44,422 bases of DNA from Ruminococcaceae bacterium AM07-15 (lineage in GTDB: Bacteria > Bacillota > Clostridia > Oscillospirales > Butyricicoccaceae): the NCBI GenBank assembly GCA_003477405.1, contig QUDE01000020.1, positions 2,501-46,922 on the forward strand. Direction: 5' to 3'. This document shows, piece after piece, positions 33,557-42,910 of this stretch. Position numbers and translations under genes: made by a program. A model generated the notes under the pieces. It made no database searches, had not been told where the DNA came from, and saw only the letters and a program-made list of their open reading frames with translations. Position 1 is the first letter of the stretch, and each line of letters opens with the position of its first letter.

Positions 33557-34115
33557 ATACCTGGTGCTGAACAGCGAGGGAGAAGCTGTGGCCCATTGCC
33601 AGTCAGCACAGGAGCTTTGTGAGCCCATGTGGCGCTTGGAGTTTTCCCAGGGCGAAGAAGAGCTGGTTTGGGATCTGGATCACATCAGCCTGGTGGGAGC
33701 CGACGGCCCTTGTGCCGCGGCCGAAGGCCATGTGGTTCGCCGGCGGGACAATATGCTCTGGGTGGAAGCCGTGCGGGATCTGGGCAGCAAAGTCCGGGAA
33801 AACCTGCGCATACCGGTGCAGTTTGAAAGCTTTGTGTACCTTCCCACAGGCCGTTTGCCCATTGAGAGTGCCGACCTCAGCTGTGGCGGCATTGCCTTTT
33901 TCTGCGACGCCCAGCTGAAGGAAGGAGAGCAGATGGAAGTGGTGATTCCGGTGACCAGCCAACCTCTTGTGCTGCGGATGAAGATTTTGCGGCAGAGGTC
34001 CTCCTCCAGGAAGGAACCTTTGTATGCCGCACAGTTTGTCGATCTGCTGCGGGAAGAGGAAAGCATGGTTCGGGAAGCGGTTTTTTCCATACAGCTTCAA
34101 AAGAAACCCCACTAG
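33549..34115 (+). CDS. PilZ-domain protein, probable c-di-GMP receptor
   Basis: 188 residues; no membrane segment. The N-terminal ~80 residues are a small beta domain like the YcgR-N region. The PilZ domain (about 82-185) has both c-di-GMP-binding motifs: RENLR at 83-87 (RxxxR) and DLSCGG at 109-114 (D/NxSxxG). Proteins of this type slow or stop the motor or affect surface proteins when c-di-GMP is high. Overlaps the FlhB-like gene by eight bases, with AAGGAGG about 12 bases upstream of ATG. No diguanylate cyclase or phosphodiesterase gene is in the window. The SLH protein gene follows 39 bases on without a terminator. Confidence 0.88.
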   Translation: MHKYLVLNSEGEAVAHCQSAQELCEPMWRLEFSQGEEELVWDLDHISLVGADGPCAAAEGHVVRRRDNMLWVEAVRDLGSKVRENLRIPVQFESFVYLPTGRLPIESADLSCGGIAFFCDAQLKEGEQMEVVIPVTSQPLVLRMKILRQRSSSRKEPLYAAQFVDLLREEESMVREAVFSIQLQKKPH

Positions 34116-34154
34116 CATGGATGCCGTTTGGCAAGAAAGGACGATAGTACCAGC

Positions 34155-37100
34155 ATGAGAAGGAAGAATGTGAGACCCAGAAATGCCTTGCGGCGCGTCA
34201 GCGCTCTTTTGCTGACGCTGGCGATGCTGATCGGGCTGATGCCCCAGTGGAGCGGCGAGGCCCAGGCGGCCAGCTATATGCAGCCCTATTTGGACAAAAT
34301 GGTGAATTGGGGTTTTATGCGGGGAGATATCCAGGGCAATCTGCGCCCGGACAACAACATCACCCGGGCGGAATTCGTCACCATCATCAACCGGGCTTTC
34401 GGTTATAAAAAGATCGGAACGACTCCCTTCAAAGATGTGAAGGAAAGCGACTGGTATTCGGACGATGTGGCCATTGCCTACAATGTGGGCTATATCAACG
34501 GCACATCCAAAAGCACCTTCTCTCCCACCAAGGAGATCACCCGGGAGGAAGCCGCTGTGATTCTGGCCCGCAATCTGATGATGCAGGCCAGCGTGGGCGA
34601 GAGCACCAGCTTTACCGACAGCCGTGAGCTGAGCAGCTGGAGCCGGGGACTGGTGGACACGGCCGCCAGCTATAAGCTGATTTCCGGCTATCCCGACGGC
34701 AGCTTCCGGCCCCACAACCCCATCACCCGGGGCGAGACCGCCATCATGGTGGTCAACGCGGTGGGTACTCCCGTATCCAAGGCGGAAGAGTACCAGCTGG
34801 GCAGTGTGTACGGCAATGTGCTGATCACGGCCTCCGGCGCCACACTGAAAAATACCACTATTGCGGGCAATCTGTATGTGACCGCCGGCGTGGACCTGGG
34901 CAATGTGCTGCTGGAGAATGTCACCGTGCTGGGTGAGATCGTCCTCAGCGGCGGCGGCGTCAGTGAAGGCGGCGACGACAGCTTGGTGCTGCGCAATGTA
35001 AACGGTTCCAAAATCATCGTGGACAACCTGAAAAACCAGCAGGTCTCCCTGCGGGTAGAAGGCGATGGCACGGTGGATGTGACCAGCGTGCGCACCGATA
35101 CTTATATTGTGGATCGGACGGCCAGCGGCTATGGCCTCAAAGAAATCCAGCTGGATGGAGAAGACGGCCGGGTTCTCAAACTTTCCGGCAATGTAAAAAA
35201 GGTGGTCAATTATACGCCCAAGTCCTACATCGGTGTGGAATCCGGGCAGGTAGAGACCATCACCATCGATGAAAAGGCCACCGGCTCCACTCTGCACATT
35301 GCCGCAGGGGCCACGGTGGATCAGCTGAATCTGGATGTGGGCACCACTGTCACCGGTGACGGCGATGTGGCCAACCTGACGGTCAACGCCGATGGCAGCA
35401 CGGTATCCATGCTGCCCGATCAGATCATCATCCGCCCTGGTGTGGAAGCCAATATCGACGGAGAAGTGATGGACACCGAAGCGGCGGCGGAATCGTCCTC
35501 CGATCCCCGTATGCTGGCGGGCTATCCCCAGATCACCGACCTGGCGCCCACCAGTGCCACAGCCAAGTTTGCCGCCAACAAAAAAGGAACAATTTACTGG
35601 GCGGTGACTTCGGTGACCGATGGCTCGGTGAACGCACAGGATCTGATCAATCCTCCTTCGTATAGCAGCACCATTCTGAAAAAAGGCAGTGTGTCTGTTA
35701 CCGGCTCCGGCCAGACGGCCACCGCCAAGATCAGCGGCCTCACCTCCGACGGCGCCTATTATCTGTCGGCGGTGCTGGTGGATGCCCGGGAAGATCAGAG
35801 CCCGGTGAAGGTCATTTCCTTCACCACCCCGGACAACACGGTGCCGGCCTTTGCCACGGGTTATCCCTATCTGTCCCGTGTCACCAATGTGTCGGCCCAG
35901 GTGACCACCATGGCCACCAAGACCTGCCGCCTCTATTATGCGGTTTTGCCCAAGGGCTCCAAGGCTCCCACCGGGGAGGATTTCAAGGCCAATGCCGTCA
36001 CCGGCAATCTGGGCTATGGTTCTTTGGATGTGAGCAAAAACACACCCTATACTTTTGATGTGAACAATGTGCCTCTGGAAGAGCTGCAATCCTACGATCT
36101 GTATCTGTGGCTCACCGACATCGAGGGCGGCAGCAGTTCTGCGGTGAAAAAGCTCACCTTCACCACAGTGGATAAAACGCCGCCGGTCTTCCAGACCGAA
36201 CCCACCGTCAACAGTGTCAAGGAAACCTCGGTGGGGCTTTATGCCAACCTGAACGAAGCCGGTACCCTGTATTGGGTTATCGTGCCCCAGGGGACGGAGT
36301 ATCCCAAGCCTCTGGCCGGCCAGTCGGGGAAGGTGGATCTGACCAGCGATACAGCCAAGCTCCAGGTGGCCGCTGGTATGAATGCGCTGAAAAGCGGCAA
36401 GGCGTCCATGACAGCTGGGAAAGATGTGACCTTCACCGTCAGCGGTCTGTCCAAGGAAACGGCCTATGATCTCTATTATGTGGCCCAGGATAAGGCGGGC
36501 AACTACTCGGCCTCGGTGAAAATGATCACCATTCACACCCTGGACCCCAACGCTCCTACCGTGACTCAGGAATTTACCCGGTATAATGCCGATGAAAAAG
36601 ATCATCCCTTGGCCGATACCGACATCCGTCTGGTGTTCAGCGAAGCGGTGCAGGATGCGGAAACCAACACTACTTTGGTCAGTCTCTATGAAGCGGTGAC
36701 GACGGCTTCCACCGATGCAGAGAAAAATGATGCCCGGAATCGAATGGCCAATATTCTCCGAAATGAGATCGTCCTGTATGCCGATACCGGCAGCGGCTTG
36801 CCTCAGGAAGTGGAGGTGGCTACCGGCTTTGTGGATAAAAACACAGCCGATTGGGTCATCGACTACCGGTATGCGGAAATCAAACTGGAACAGGGTAAAA
36901 CTGTGGTGACCTTCCCCACAAAAGATGTGAAAAAAGAAAGTGCTCTCAATTTGAAGAGCGGCGCTACCTATTATTTTGAGGTCCAGGGAATTGCTGATAC
37001 TTCAGAGAGTAAAAATGTGATGGGTGTTACCAAGCTGGATCCCTTTACCACTGTGTTTGCCCAGGTCAACCTGTCTCCCGGCAGCAATACCGAAACGGAG

Positions 37101-39071
37101 ATCGACACCGGCAGCGTCGATGATAAACCGGAGCTGGATCTGTATTGGCGAATGGACCCGGTGTCTACCGACAAGGTGGAGGACGGCATTCGCTGGGATA
37201 TGATCATTTGGTCAGACACCACCGTGGAATTTGATTTGTATGAGAGAACCGGCGGCAGCGGGACCTGGACGAAGGTGAATGCGGACGACAAGCCCTTTAC
37301 CATCACTATTGACAGCACTACCAAACGCAGCGGCGCCAGTGTTCAGGTAAATGATAAGGATAATACGAAGCCCAATTCACCAATCTTCCAACCGCTGAAA
37401 GAAATCAAAGAGGGCACCGTTTATGAATACGCCGTTCACTTTATCAAAGTCAATGGTGAAGGGGATCGGACGACTTGGAATGGCACGGTGCAGATGGATG
37501 TAAATGCTATTGCGGGCAGTAACGACAATCTGGGCCGTATGGGTGTCGGCGGCTGGGAGGAAAGTTGGAACAACCTGGTGGGAAAAGATCTGACCAACAT
37601 CGGTGTTCCTTCCACATTGACCCTGTATAAGCCCTTCCGGGATCAGACGGCCCCCCATTTCATCAATGACAGACCCACATTCACCCCCGGCGATTCGGTG
37701 GTGCGTATGGATCTGATGCTGGACCGGGTGGGCACCATCTATTGGATGGTAGCCAAGCGGGGCAATGTGAGAACCACCGGTATGAACGGGGAAGATTACA
37801 GCCCCAGTGGGACGAATCCAGGTCAGTATATGGACTTGCCGGAGTCTGGTGTGGGTAAGTATACTTTGTCCATAGCGACTCCTTCCTACGATCAGGTTGT
37901 GGATCCAGGAAAATATATGGTCAGTTCTGATGTGGAATATGGCTCCCTTACCTGTGGCGCCAGCGTCCAGTCGGTGACCGTAGAGAACTTAATCCCCAAT
38001 CAGGACTATGTGGCTTATTTCGTTATCAAAGGTACTTCTCAGGTATATTCTTCGGTGTACTGTTATCGGTTTACCACTGGCGATGTGACAAAACCCTATA
38101 TCACTATGCAGGAACTGAGCCCCAATGTGGCATTCACAACCTCAGAAGACTCTGATTTGAACTATGTACTTTTTGCAGGTACAGAACTTCCCACTGTCTT
38201 CAATCAAAAATTCAAGCAGTATGTGGACAGCAGCAAACTGGCTGAGTTCAGTACGGCAGCTGGCGAAGAGGCGGACACGATGACTGTGCTGGATGCGATC
38301 ATGCGCACCGGAACAGGTGGGTATTCCTGGTTCGATTTATATGCAGAGCCGCCGGCGAAGGAAGGCGAAGGAAAGAAGATTCGAGATACTATAGAGCAAA
38401 TTGTTCTTCGAGGCCAGGGCAGCGGCGGCTCCCCCGGAGCAACCGGCAATGCAGTTACGAAGGCTGGAGATGAGATTCAGAGAGACTTTACAAAAGATAT
38501 GGACCCGCAAAGCGCAACCAACTATTACTGTATTGCGGTGGCAAAGAATGTGCTGGGCGGAGAATATGCTTTCAAGGCAGTATCCAATGTGCATATCCCG
38601 GATAAGACACCTCCTGTGCTGTATGCTCCAGGCGCCAACGGCGTAAAAAAGAGTGATGGGACCTTTAGCGGCACTTTGACGCTAAATTTCTCGGAAAACC
38701 TATATTGGATTCCGGAAAATGGCGATACAAAGCAGATCTGCGCCATGCTGAATAAGAACAAAACTGCTACTGAAACCGATGCCGTTTTAGAAGACGATGG
38801 GACGGTTACTCCGGGTAAAAAGGTTCTTATTAAGCATATGGGCGGCGATGTGGATACATTGACTCCATCGAGCACCAGCGCTATCAGCAGTACTTTTACT
38901 TTCTCATATTCAGGCGTCCGGATAGGGGACACCTTGACATTGTTCAGCGATGGATATATTGCAGATGCCAGAGGTAACAGTACAAAAACCAAAATTATAC
39001 TGGAGTATCAGGCAAACAGCACAGGATTGAATGGAGCGATTGCTGGCGGCTGGGTAATTATTTCCCAATAA
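34155..39071 (+). CDS. giant SLH-domain surface protein with Fn3-like modules
   Basis: 1638 residues. A signal peptide (basic N-terminus, hydrophobic core about 15-29, cleavage near AQA-A 38/39) is followed by three SLH motifs (about 40-85, 91-140, 153-200), e.g. RPDNNITRAEFVTIINRAFG and SGYPDGSFRPHNPITRGETA. SLH triplets bind pyruvylated wall polymers. Then comes a beta-helix-like stretch (about 215-330), at least three Fn3-like modules (about 455-810) with repeating GTIYW.V / GTLYW.I and DKAGN elements, and further Ig-like parts with a final SENLYWIPENG module. The last 800 codons have more A/T-rich stretches than the first part. The start is uncertain: ATG 34155 has AAAGGA about 14 bases upstream, and TTG 34128 is an alternative. 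Substrate or partner unknown. Confidence 0.87.
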   Translation: MRRKNVRPRNALRRVSALLLTLAMLIGLMPQWSGEAQAASYMQPYLDKMVNWGFMRGDIQGNLRPDNNITRAEFVTIINRAFGYKKIGTTPFKDVKESDWYSDDVAIAYNVGYINGTSKSTFSPTKEITREEAAVILARNLMMQASVGESTSFTDSRELSSWSRGLVDTAASYKLISGYPDGSFRPHNPITRGETAIMVVNAVGTPVSKAEEYQLGSVYGNVLITASGATLKNTTIAGNLYVTAGVDLGNVLLENVTVLGEIVLSGGGVSEGGDDSLVLRNVNGSKIIVDNLKNQQVSLRVEGDGTVDVTSVRTDTYIVDRTASGYGLKEIQLDGEDGRVLKLSGNVKKVVNYTPKSYIGVESGQVETITIDEKATGSTLHIAAGATVDQLNLDVGTTVTGDGDVANLTVNADGSTVSMLPDQIIIRPGVEANIDGEVMDTEAAAESSSDPRMLAGYPQITDLAPTSATAKFAANKKGTIYWAVTSVTDGSVNAQDLINPPSYSSTILKKGSVSVTGSGQTATAKISGLTSDGAYYLSAVLVDAREDQSPVKVISFTTPDNTVPAFATGYPYLSRVTNVSAQVTTMATKTCRLYYAVLPKGSKAPTGEDFKANAVTGNLGYGSLDVSKNTPYTFDVNNVPLEELQSYDLYLWLTDIEGGSSSAVKKLTFTTVDKTPPVFQTEPTVNSVKETSVGLYANLNEAGTLYWVIVPQGTEYPKPLAGQSGKVDLTSDTAKLQVAAGMNALKSGKASMTAGKDVTFTVSGLSKETAYDLYYVAQDKAGNYSASVKMITIHTLDPNAPTVTQEFTRYNADEKDHPLADTDIRLVFSEAVQDAETNTTLVSLYEAVTTASTDAEKNDARNRMANILRNEIVLYADTGSGLPQEVEVATGFVDKNTADWVIDYRYAEIKLEQGKTVVTFPTKDVKKESALNLKSGATYYFEVQGIADTSESKNVMGVTKLDPFTTVFAQVNLSPGSNTETEIDTGSVDDKPELDLYWRMDPVSTDKVEDGIRWDMIIWSDTTVEFDLYERTGGSGTWTKVNADDKPFTITIDSTTKRSGASVQVNDKDNTKPNSPIFQPLKEIKEGTVYEYAVHFIKVNGEGDRTTWNGTVQMDVNAIAGSNDNLGRMGVGGWEESWNNLVGKDLTNIGVPSTLTLYKPFRDQTAPHFINDRPTFTPGDSVVRMDLMLDRVGTIYWMVAKRGNVRTTGMNGEDYSPSGTNPGQYMDLPESGVGKYTLSIATPSYDQVVDPGKYMVSSDVEYGSLTCGASVQSVTVENLIPNQDYVAYFVIKGTSQVYSSVYCYRFTTGDVTKPYITMQELSPNVAFTTSEDSDLNYVLFAGTELPTVFNQKFKQYVDSSKLAEFSTAAGEEADTMTVLDAIMRTGTGGYSWFDLYAEPPAKEGEGKKIRDTIEQIVLRGQGSGGSPGATGNAVTKAGDEIQRDFTKDMDPQSATNYYCIAVAKNVLGGEYAFKAVSNVHIPDKTPPVLYAPGANGVKKSDGTFSGTLTLNFSENLYWIPENGDTKQICAMLNKNKTATETDAVLEDDGTVTPGKKVLIKHMGGDVDTLTPSSTSAISSTFTFSYSGVRIGDTLTLFSDGYIADARGNSTKTKIILEYQANSTGLNGAIAGGWVIISQ

Positions 39072-39104
39072 GCGAAGAAGCAAAATAGAACATACCAACG
39101 ACCG

Positions 39105-39136
39105 AACGGCGGGGACAGCGCCCTGTCCCCGCCGTT
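39105..39136 (+). other. perfect 14-bp hairpin between the two SLH genes
   Basis: AACGGCGGGGACAG (39105-39118), CGCC loop, CTGTCCCCGCCGTT (39123-39136). Only three T follow, so termination would be partial at best. It ends about 10 bases before the ribosome site of the second SLH gene; attenuation of the second gene or mRNA stabilisation is possible. Confidence 0.65.
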
Positions 39137-39159
39137 TGATTCCGCAAGGAGGAGAATGG

Positions 39160-42100
39160 ATGATGGTTGGAACAAATAATCTCCGCCGAAGGCTCACCGG
39201 CTTTTTGCTGGCCGCCCTGATGCTCTTTTCTCTTATGCCTCCGGCGATGGCTGAAGGGGAAGATGCAGGGGAGGAACCGGGAGCAGGGGAAGCTACATAC
39301 ACAGCTTCATTGGATCAAGAGTCTCTTTCTATGAAAGTGGGAGAAACCGCAGCGCTGTCGGTCACGGTGAGCAAAAGAACCGCTGATGGCACAACGAATA
39401 TGAATTGGGAGGAATTTTCCGAAGCGGGTGGCAAGATTCAGTGGGAAGTGCGAGAGGAATATAAAGGACGCATCGAAGTAGCAGAAAAGAAAGACTCTTT
39501 TTCTGCTATGGTAACAGCAATCGGAACAGGTGAGACCACTGAAGAAAAAGAAGCGGTCGTGGAAGTAACGGTAACGATCGACGGTCAATCTCTGAAGCCA
39601 ATGGCCTGTAAAGTCACCGTTTCTCCTTCCGATCCGGCAGGAGTGACCATTTCCCCGGCTACGGTGGAGCTGGCGCCGGGAGCTACATGGCAGCTGAATG
39701 CGAAAGTGTCTCCTGAAACAGCTCCTCAGAAAGTGACCTGGGCCACGGCAGATGATTCCATTGCCGAATTGAGCGATACAGGGGATCTGACCACAACAGT
39801 CATCGGTAGGCGGGCGGGCAAGACCGATATCACAGCCTCATCGACCACCAAGGCGGCCTCGGCCACCGTCATTGTCCAGGGCATTGTGCTCAAAGACAGT
39901 GCCATTACCCTTCTGGAAGGGGAGAATTACACCCTGGACTATACGATTTATGGCAATGAGCTGGGCAGCAATGTGGAGTGGACCAGCAGCGATACCAATG
40001 TGGTGGCGGTGAGTCAAGGCTATCTCATGCCCAAAAAGGAGGGGACCAGCACCATCACGGCCAAAGTGGTGGGTTCCACTTACACCGCCACTTGTACGGT
40101 CACCGTCAAGCGGAACACCGCTCAGGTGATCTCCCGGTCGGTGGAGGCCGGACAGCCCCTGGAATTTTCCCAGGTGGAGTCGGCCATCAGCACCCAGTGC
40201 TCTAATGTGCTGGGCCGGTCCCTCAGCTATGTCAGCGGCCTGACGGTAAGCACCCGCCAGGGAACGCTGTATTACCGTTATCAAAATGAGGGGGATACCG
40301 GTTTTGGCGTAGGCACCGGAGAAAGATATTACCTTTCCCCCTCACTGGGACAGATGGGCCTGTCCGATGTGACCTTTGTACCCAAGGACGATTTCAGCGG
40401 CACAGCCGTGATCAATTATACCGGTTATGCCGATGGCAGTACCTTCTTCCAGGGAACCATTGAAGTGCAGGTGGGAGAGTGGGAGGAAATCTATTATTCC
40501 ACCAAGGGAAATCAGCCGGTGCAGTTTGTCGCTGACGATTTTAACCGCCTGTGCAAAGTTTATACAGGGCGGGATCTGGACAGTGTGGTCTTTTCTCAGC
40601 CGGACAACCAGGCCGGCGGGCTGTATTACCAGTATATCTCTGCTCAGCAGCCAGGAACCAAAGTGGATTCTGCGAAACAGTACCGGCGCAACGGTACGCC
40701 CAGCCTGTCCAATGTGTACTTTGTGCCTGGCGGCAACTATCAGGGAGAAGTGATCGTGCCCTATACGGCCTATGATGTGAACGGCAGCTCTTTCCGGGGC
40801 CGGGTGAAGATCAAGATCAATGCTGCCGATTTGCAGGGAGATCTGAACTACTCCATCTCCCAGGGCGGAAAGCTCACATTCTCCGACACCGATTTCAACA
40901 ACCTGTCCCGGCAGGTCACCGGATATTCTCTGGACTATGTGCGCTTTACTCTGCCTGCTTCTTCTGTGGGTACCTTGTACTATAATTACACTTCCAGCGG
41001 CTCCTATGACAGCCGTGTTACCGCAGGAAGCAGCTATTATCGCACATCCTCTCCCTATTTGCGCCGGGTGACCTTTGTGGCCAATAGCAGCTACTGGGGC
41101 ACGGCGGCCGTGGAATTTACCGCATGGGACATCAACGGCAACCAGTTCACCGGCAAAGTGGAGATTGCTGTGGGAAAGATTGGCCGGGGCAGCGTGCGCT
41201 ATTCGGCGTACAGCAACGGCAAAGTGACTTTTGATGACGAAGATTTCAACAGCGTCTGCAAGGAGATCACCGGCGGGACCCTGAGTTATGTGCGTTTTGA
41301 GCTGCCTTCTTCTTCCGAAGGTACGCTGTATTATAACTACACCTCCAGCGGCTCCTATGACAGCAAGGTGTCCTCCAGCAAAAATTATTACCGCTCGTCC
41401 TCGCCCTATTTGGATCGGGTAACTTTTGTGCCCAAAAGCGGCTTTATTGGTACGGTGTCCATTCCCTACACCGCCTGGAATACGGCCGGGGTGAAGATGG
41501 AAGGCACGGTGGAGATCGGAGTGGAAACCGGCAGCAGCCAGGTGAACTACCAGGTGACCAGCGGCGGCGGAGTGATTTTTAACGATGCCGATTTCAATCA
41601 GATCTCTCAGTATATGACCGGCCGGAATCTGAATTATGTACGCTTTACCACTCTGCCGTCCTCTTCTTCGGGCACGCTGTATTATCAGAGCAGCAGTTCC
41701 AGCTCGAGCAAAGTGTCCTCCTCCACCAATTATTACTTCACCCAAAGTCCCTATCTGGAAAAGGTGCGTTTTGAGGCCAATAAGAATTTTTCCGGCACGG
41801 TGACCATTCCCTTTACCGGGTGGAGCACTGGTGGGGACAAATTCGAAGGCCAGGTGCGGATTTTGGTGGCATCTCCGGCTTCGCCTACGGTGATTTCCTA
41901 CACCACCAGCGGGGGAACGGTTTCCTTCCGGTCCGATGATTTCGTCCGGGCCTGTCAGGATCGGGGACTGGGCAGTCTGGTTTCGGTTACCTTTGACAGC
42001 CCCTCCAGCGATGGCGGACGCCTCTACTATCGCTACGAAGGGTTGGGTAGTTCTTCCAGTCAGGTGACGGAAAATACGGTGTATTACCCCTCCTCCAGTC

Positions 42101-42783
42101 CTTCTATTTCGGAAGTGACCTTCGTGGCCAGATCGGGATTCCAGGGTACCACTCTGCTTACCTATCTGGGAAAAGACAGCCTGGGGAATGTCTATCAGGG
42201 ACAGATCCGTATTACCGTACCTGGCAGCAGCGGGTCCCGGTATTTCACCGATATGGATGGTTATGCCTGGGCTGTGGGAGCCGTGGACAGCCTGTTCCAG
42301 GATGGCATTGTCACCGGCGTGGGCAACGGCACTTACCAGCCGGCCGGCCAGATTACCCGCGGGGACTTCATGCTCATGCTCTATCGGGCCTTCCCTCTGC
42401 CTGCGGTGGAGGGGGACGGCTTCTATGATGTGCCCCAGGACAGCTATTATGGCCGGGCCATTCGGGTGGCCCAGGGGGTAGGCATTGCCACCGGTTATCC
42501 CGATGGCGGCTTCCATCCCAAAGATCCGATCACCCGTCAGGATGCCATGGTGCTGCTCAAGCGGACCATGCAGGCCGTAGGCTGGAGCCTGGGAAGCGGA
42601 GACCAAAGCCTTCTCGATGGCTTCCGGGATGGAGCCCAGGTGTCTGCTTATGCAAAGGATGCCATGGCCACCATGGTGTACTACGGCATCATCACCGGTA
42701 CGCCGGAAGGGATGCTGAATCCTCGCTCCAACATGACACGGGCCGAGATGGCCGTGGTGCTGGAAAGAGCTCTGACATTGTAA
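39160..42783 (+). CDS. large surface protein: Ig-like domains, six tandem repeats, C-terminal SLH triplet
   Basis: 1207 residues. Signal peptide with cleavage near AMA-E (31/32). One or two BIG2-type Ig domains (about 45-315, e.g. PATVELAPGATWQLNAKVSP and GLPM-like turns before TSTITAKVVG) precede six tandem units of about 113-123 residues (about 319-1025). Each unit contains a V.F...DF element, a GTLYY(N/R)Y element, a YY...SP.L..V.FV element and a final FTGKVEI-type strand. Three SLH motifs close the protein (about 1028-1207: DMDGYAWAVGAVDSLFQDGI, ATGYPDGGFHPKDPITRQDA, NMTRAEMAVVLERALTL). AAGGAGG lies seven bases before ATG 39160. Anchored to the wall at its C-terminus, the opposite polarity to its neighbour. 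Adhesion or S-layer function is inference. Confidence 0.9.
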   Translation: MMVGTNNLRRRLTGFLLAALMLFSLMPPAMAEGEDAGEEPGAGEATYTASLDQESLSMKVGETAALSVTVSKRTADGTTNMNWEEFSEAGGKIQWEVREEYKGRIEVAEKKDSFSAMVTAIGTGETTEEKEAVVEVTVTIDGQSLKPMACKVTVSPSDPAGVTISPATVELAPGATWQLNAKVSPETAPQKVTWATADDSIAELSDTGDLTTTVIGRRAGKTDITASSTTKAASATVIVQGIVLKDSAITLLEGENYTLDYTIYGNELGSNVEWTSSDTNVVAVSQGYLMPKKEGTSTITAKVVGSTYTATCTVTVKRNTAQVISRSVEAGQPLEFSQVESAISTQCSNVLGRSLSYVSGLTVSTRQGTLYYRYQNEGDTGFGVGTGERYYLSPSLGQMGLSDVTFVPKDDFSGTAVINYTGYADGSTFFQGTIEVQVGEWEEIYYSTKGNQPVQFVADDFNRLCKVYTGRDLDSVVFSQPDNQAGGLYYQYISAQQPGTKVDSAKQYRRNGTPSLSNVYFVPGGNYQGEVIVPYTAYDVNGSSFRGRVKIKINAADLQGDLNYSISQGGKLTFSDTDFNNLSRQVTGYSLDYVRFTLPASSVGTLYYNYTSSGSYDSRVTAGSSYYRTSSPYLRRVTFVANSSYWGTAAVEFTAWDINGNQFTGKVEIAVGKIGRGSVRYSAYSNGKVTFDDEDFNSVCKEITGGTLSYVRFELPSSSEGTLYYNYTSSGSYDSKVSSSKNYYRSSSPYLDRVTFVPKSGFIGTVSIPYTAWNTAGVKMEGTVEIGVETGSSQVNYQVTSGGGVIFNDADFNQISQYMTGRNLNYVRFTTLPSSSSGTLYYQSSSSSSSKVSSSTNYYFTQSPYLEKVRFEANKNFSGTVTIPFTGWSTGGDKFEGQVRILVASPASPTVISYTTSGGTVSFRSDDFVRACQDRGLGSLVSVTFDSPSSDGGRLYYRYEGLGSSSSQVTENTVYYPSSSPSISEVTFVARSGFQGTTLLTYLGKDSLGNVYQGQIRITVPGSSGSRYFTDMDGYAWAVGAVDSLFQDGIVTGVGNGTYQPAGQITRGDFMLMLYRAFPLPAVEGDGFYDVPQDSYYGRAIRVAQGVGIATGYPDGGFHPKDPITRQDAMVLLKRTMQAVGWSLGSGDQSLLDGFRDGAQVSAYAKDAMATMVYYGIITGTPEGMLNPRSNMTRAEMAVVLERALTL
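40114..42237 (+). repeat. six tandem ~117-codon repeats in the second SLH gene
   Basis: Approximate units: 40114-40482, 40483-40821, 40822-41178, 41179-41532, 41533-41880, 41881-42237. Units 3 and 4 are closest; both contain GTLYYNYTSSGSYDS, and the DNA there is nearly identical (around 40980 and 41330). Unit 5 has the same place filled with a poly-Ser stretch. I do not recognise the domain family. Confidence 0.85.
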
Positions 42784-42804
42784 GTTTCCCTCTGTCACAC
42801 CTGT

Positions 42805-42839
42805 AAGCTGCCCGCTTTCTTGAAAAGCGGGCGGCTTTT
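42805..42839 (+). terminator. intrinsic terminator after the SLH genes
   Basis: AAGCTGCCCGCTTT (42805-42818) pairs with AAAGCGGGCGGCTT (42824-42837) with one G-T wobble, followed by T. More T-runs come shortly after (42843-42860). Confidence 0.9.
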
Positions 42840-42910
42840 CAGCTTTTTGGTTCTTTTTTTATGGGAAAAAGAATAGAATCATATGGAAATACAGGAGCAG
42901 GAGGCTGAAA

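Noticed and set aside
33603..36605. 1000-codon minus-strand ORF across PilZ and the first SLH gene
   Set aside because: Shadow of two real genes; His/Gly-rich low-complexity product, and it spans two unrelated genes and their gap.
39105..39136. Intrinsic terminator between the SLH genes
   Set aside because: The stem is strong but only three T follow, so it is listed as a hairpin rather than a terminator.
40342..42798. 818-codon minus-strand ORF opposite the SLH repeats
   Set aside because: Shadow ORF; its apparent repeats simply mirror the sense-strand tandem repeats.
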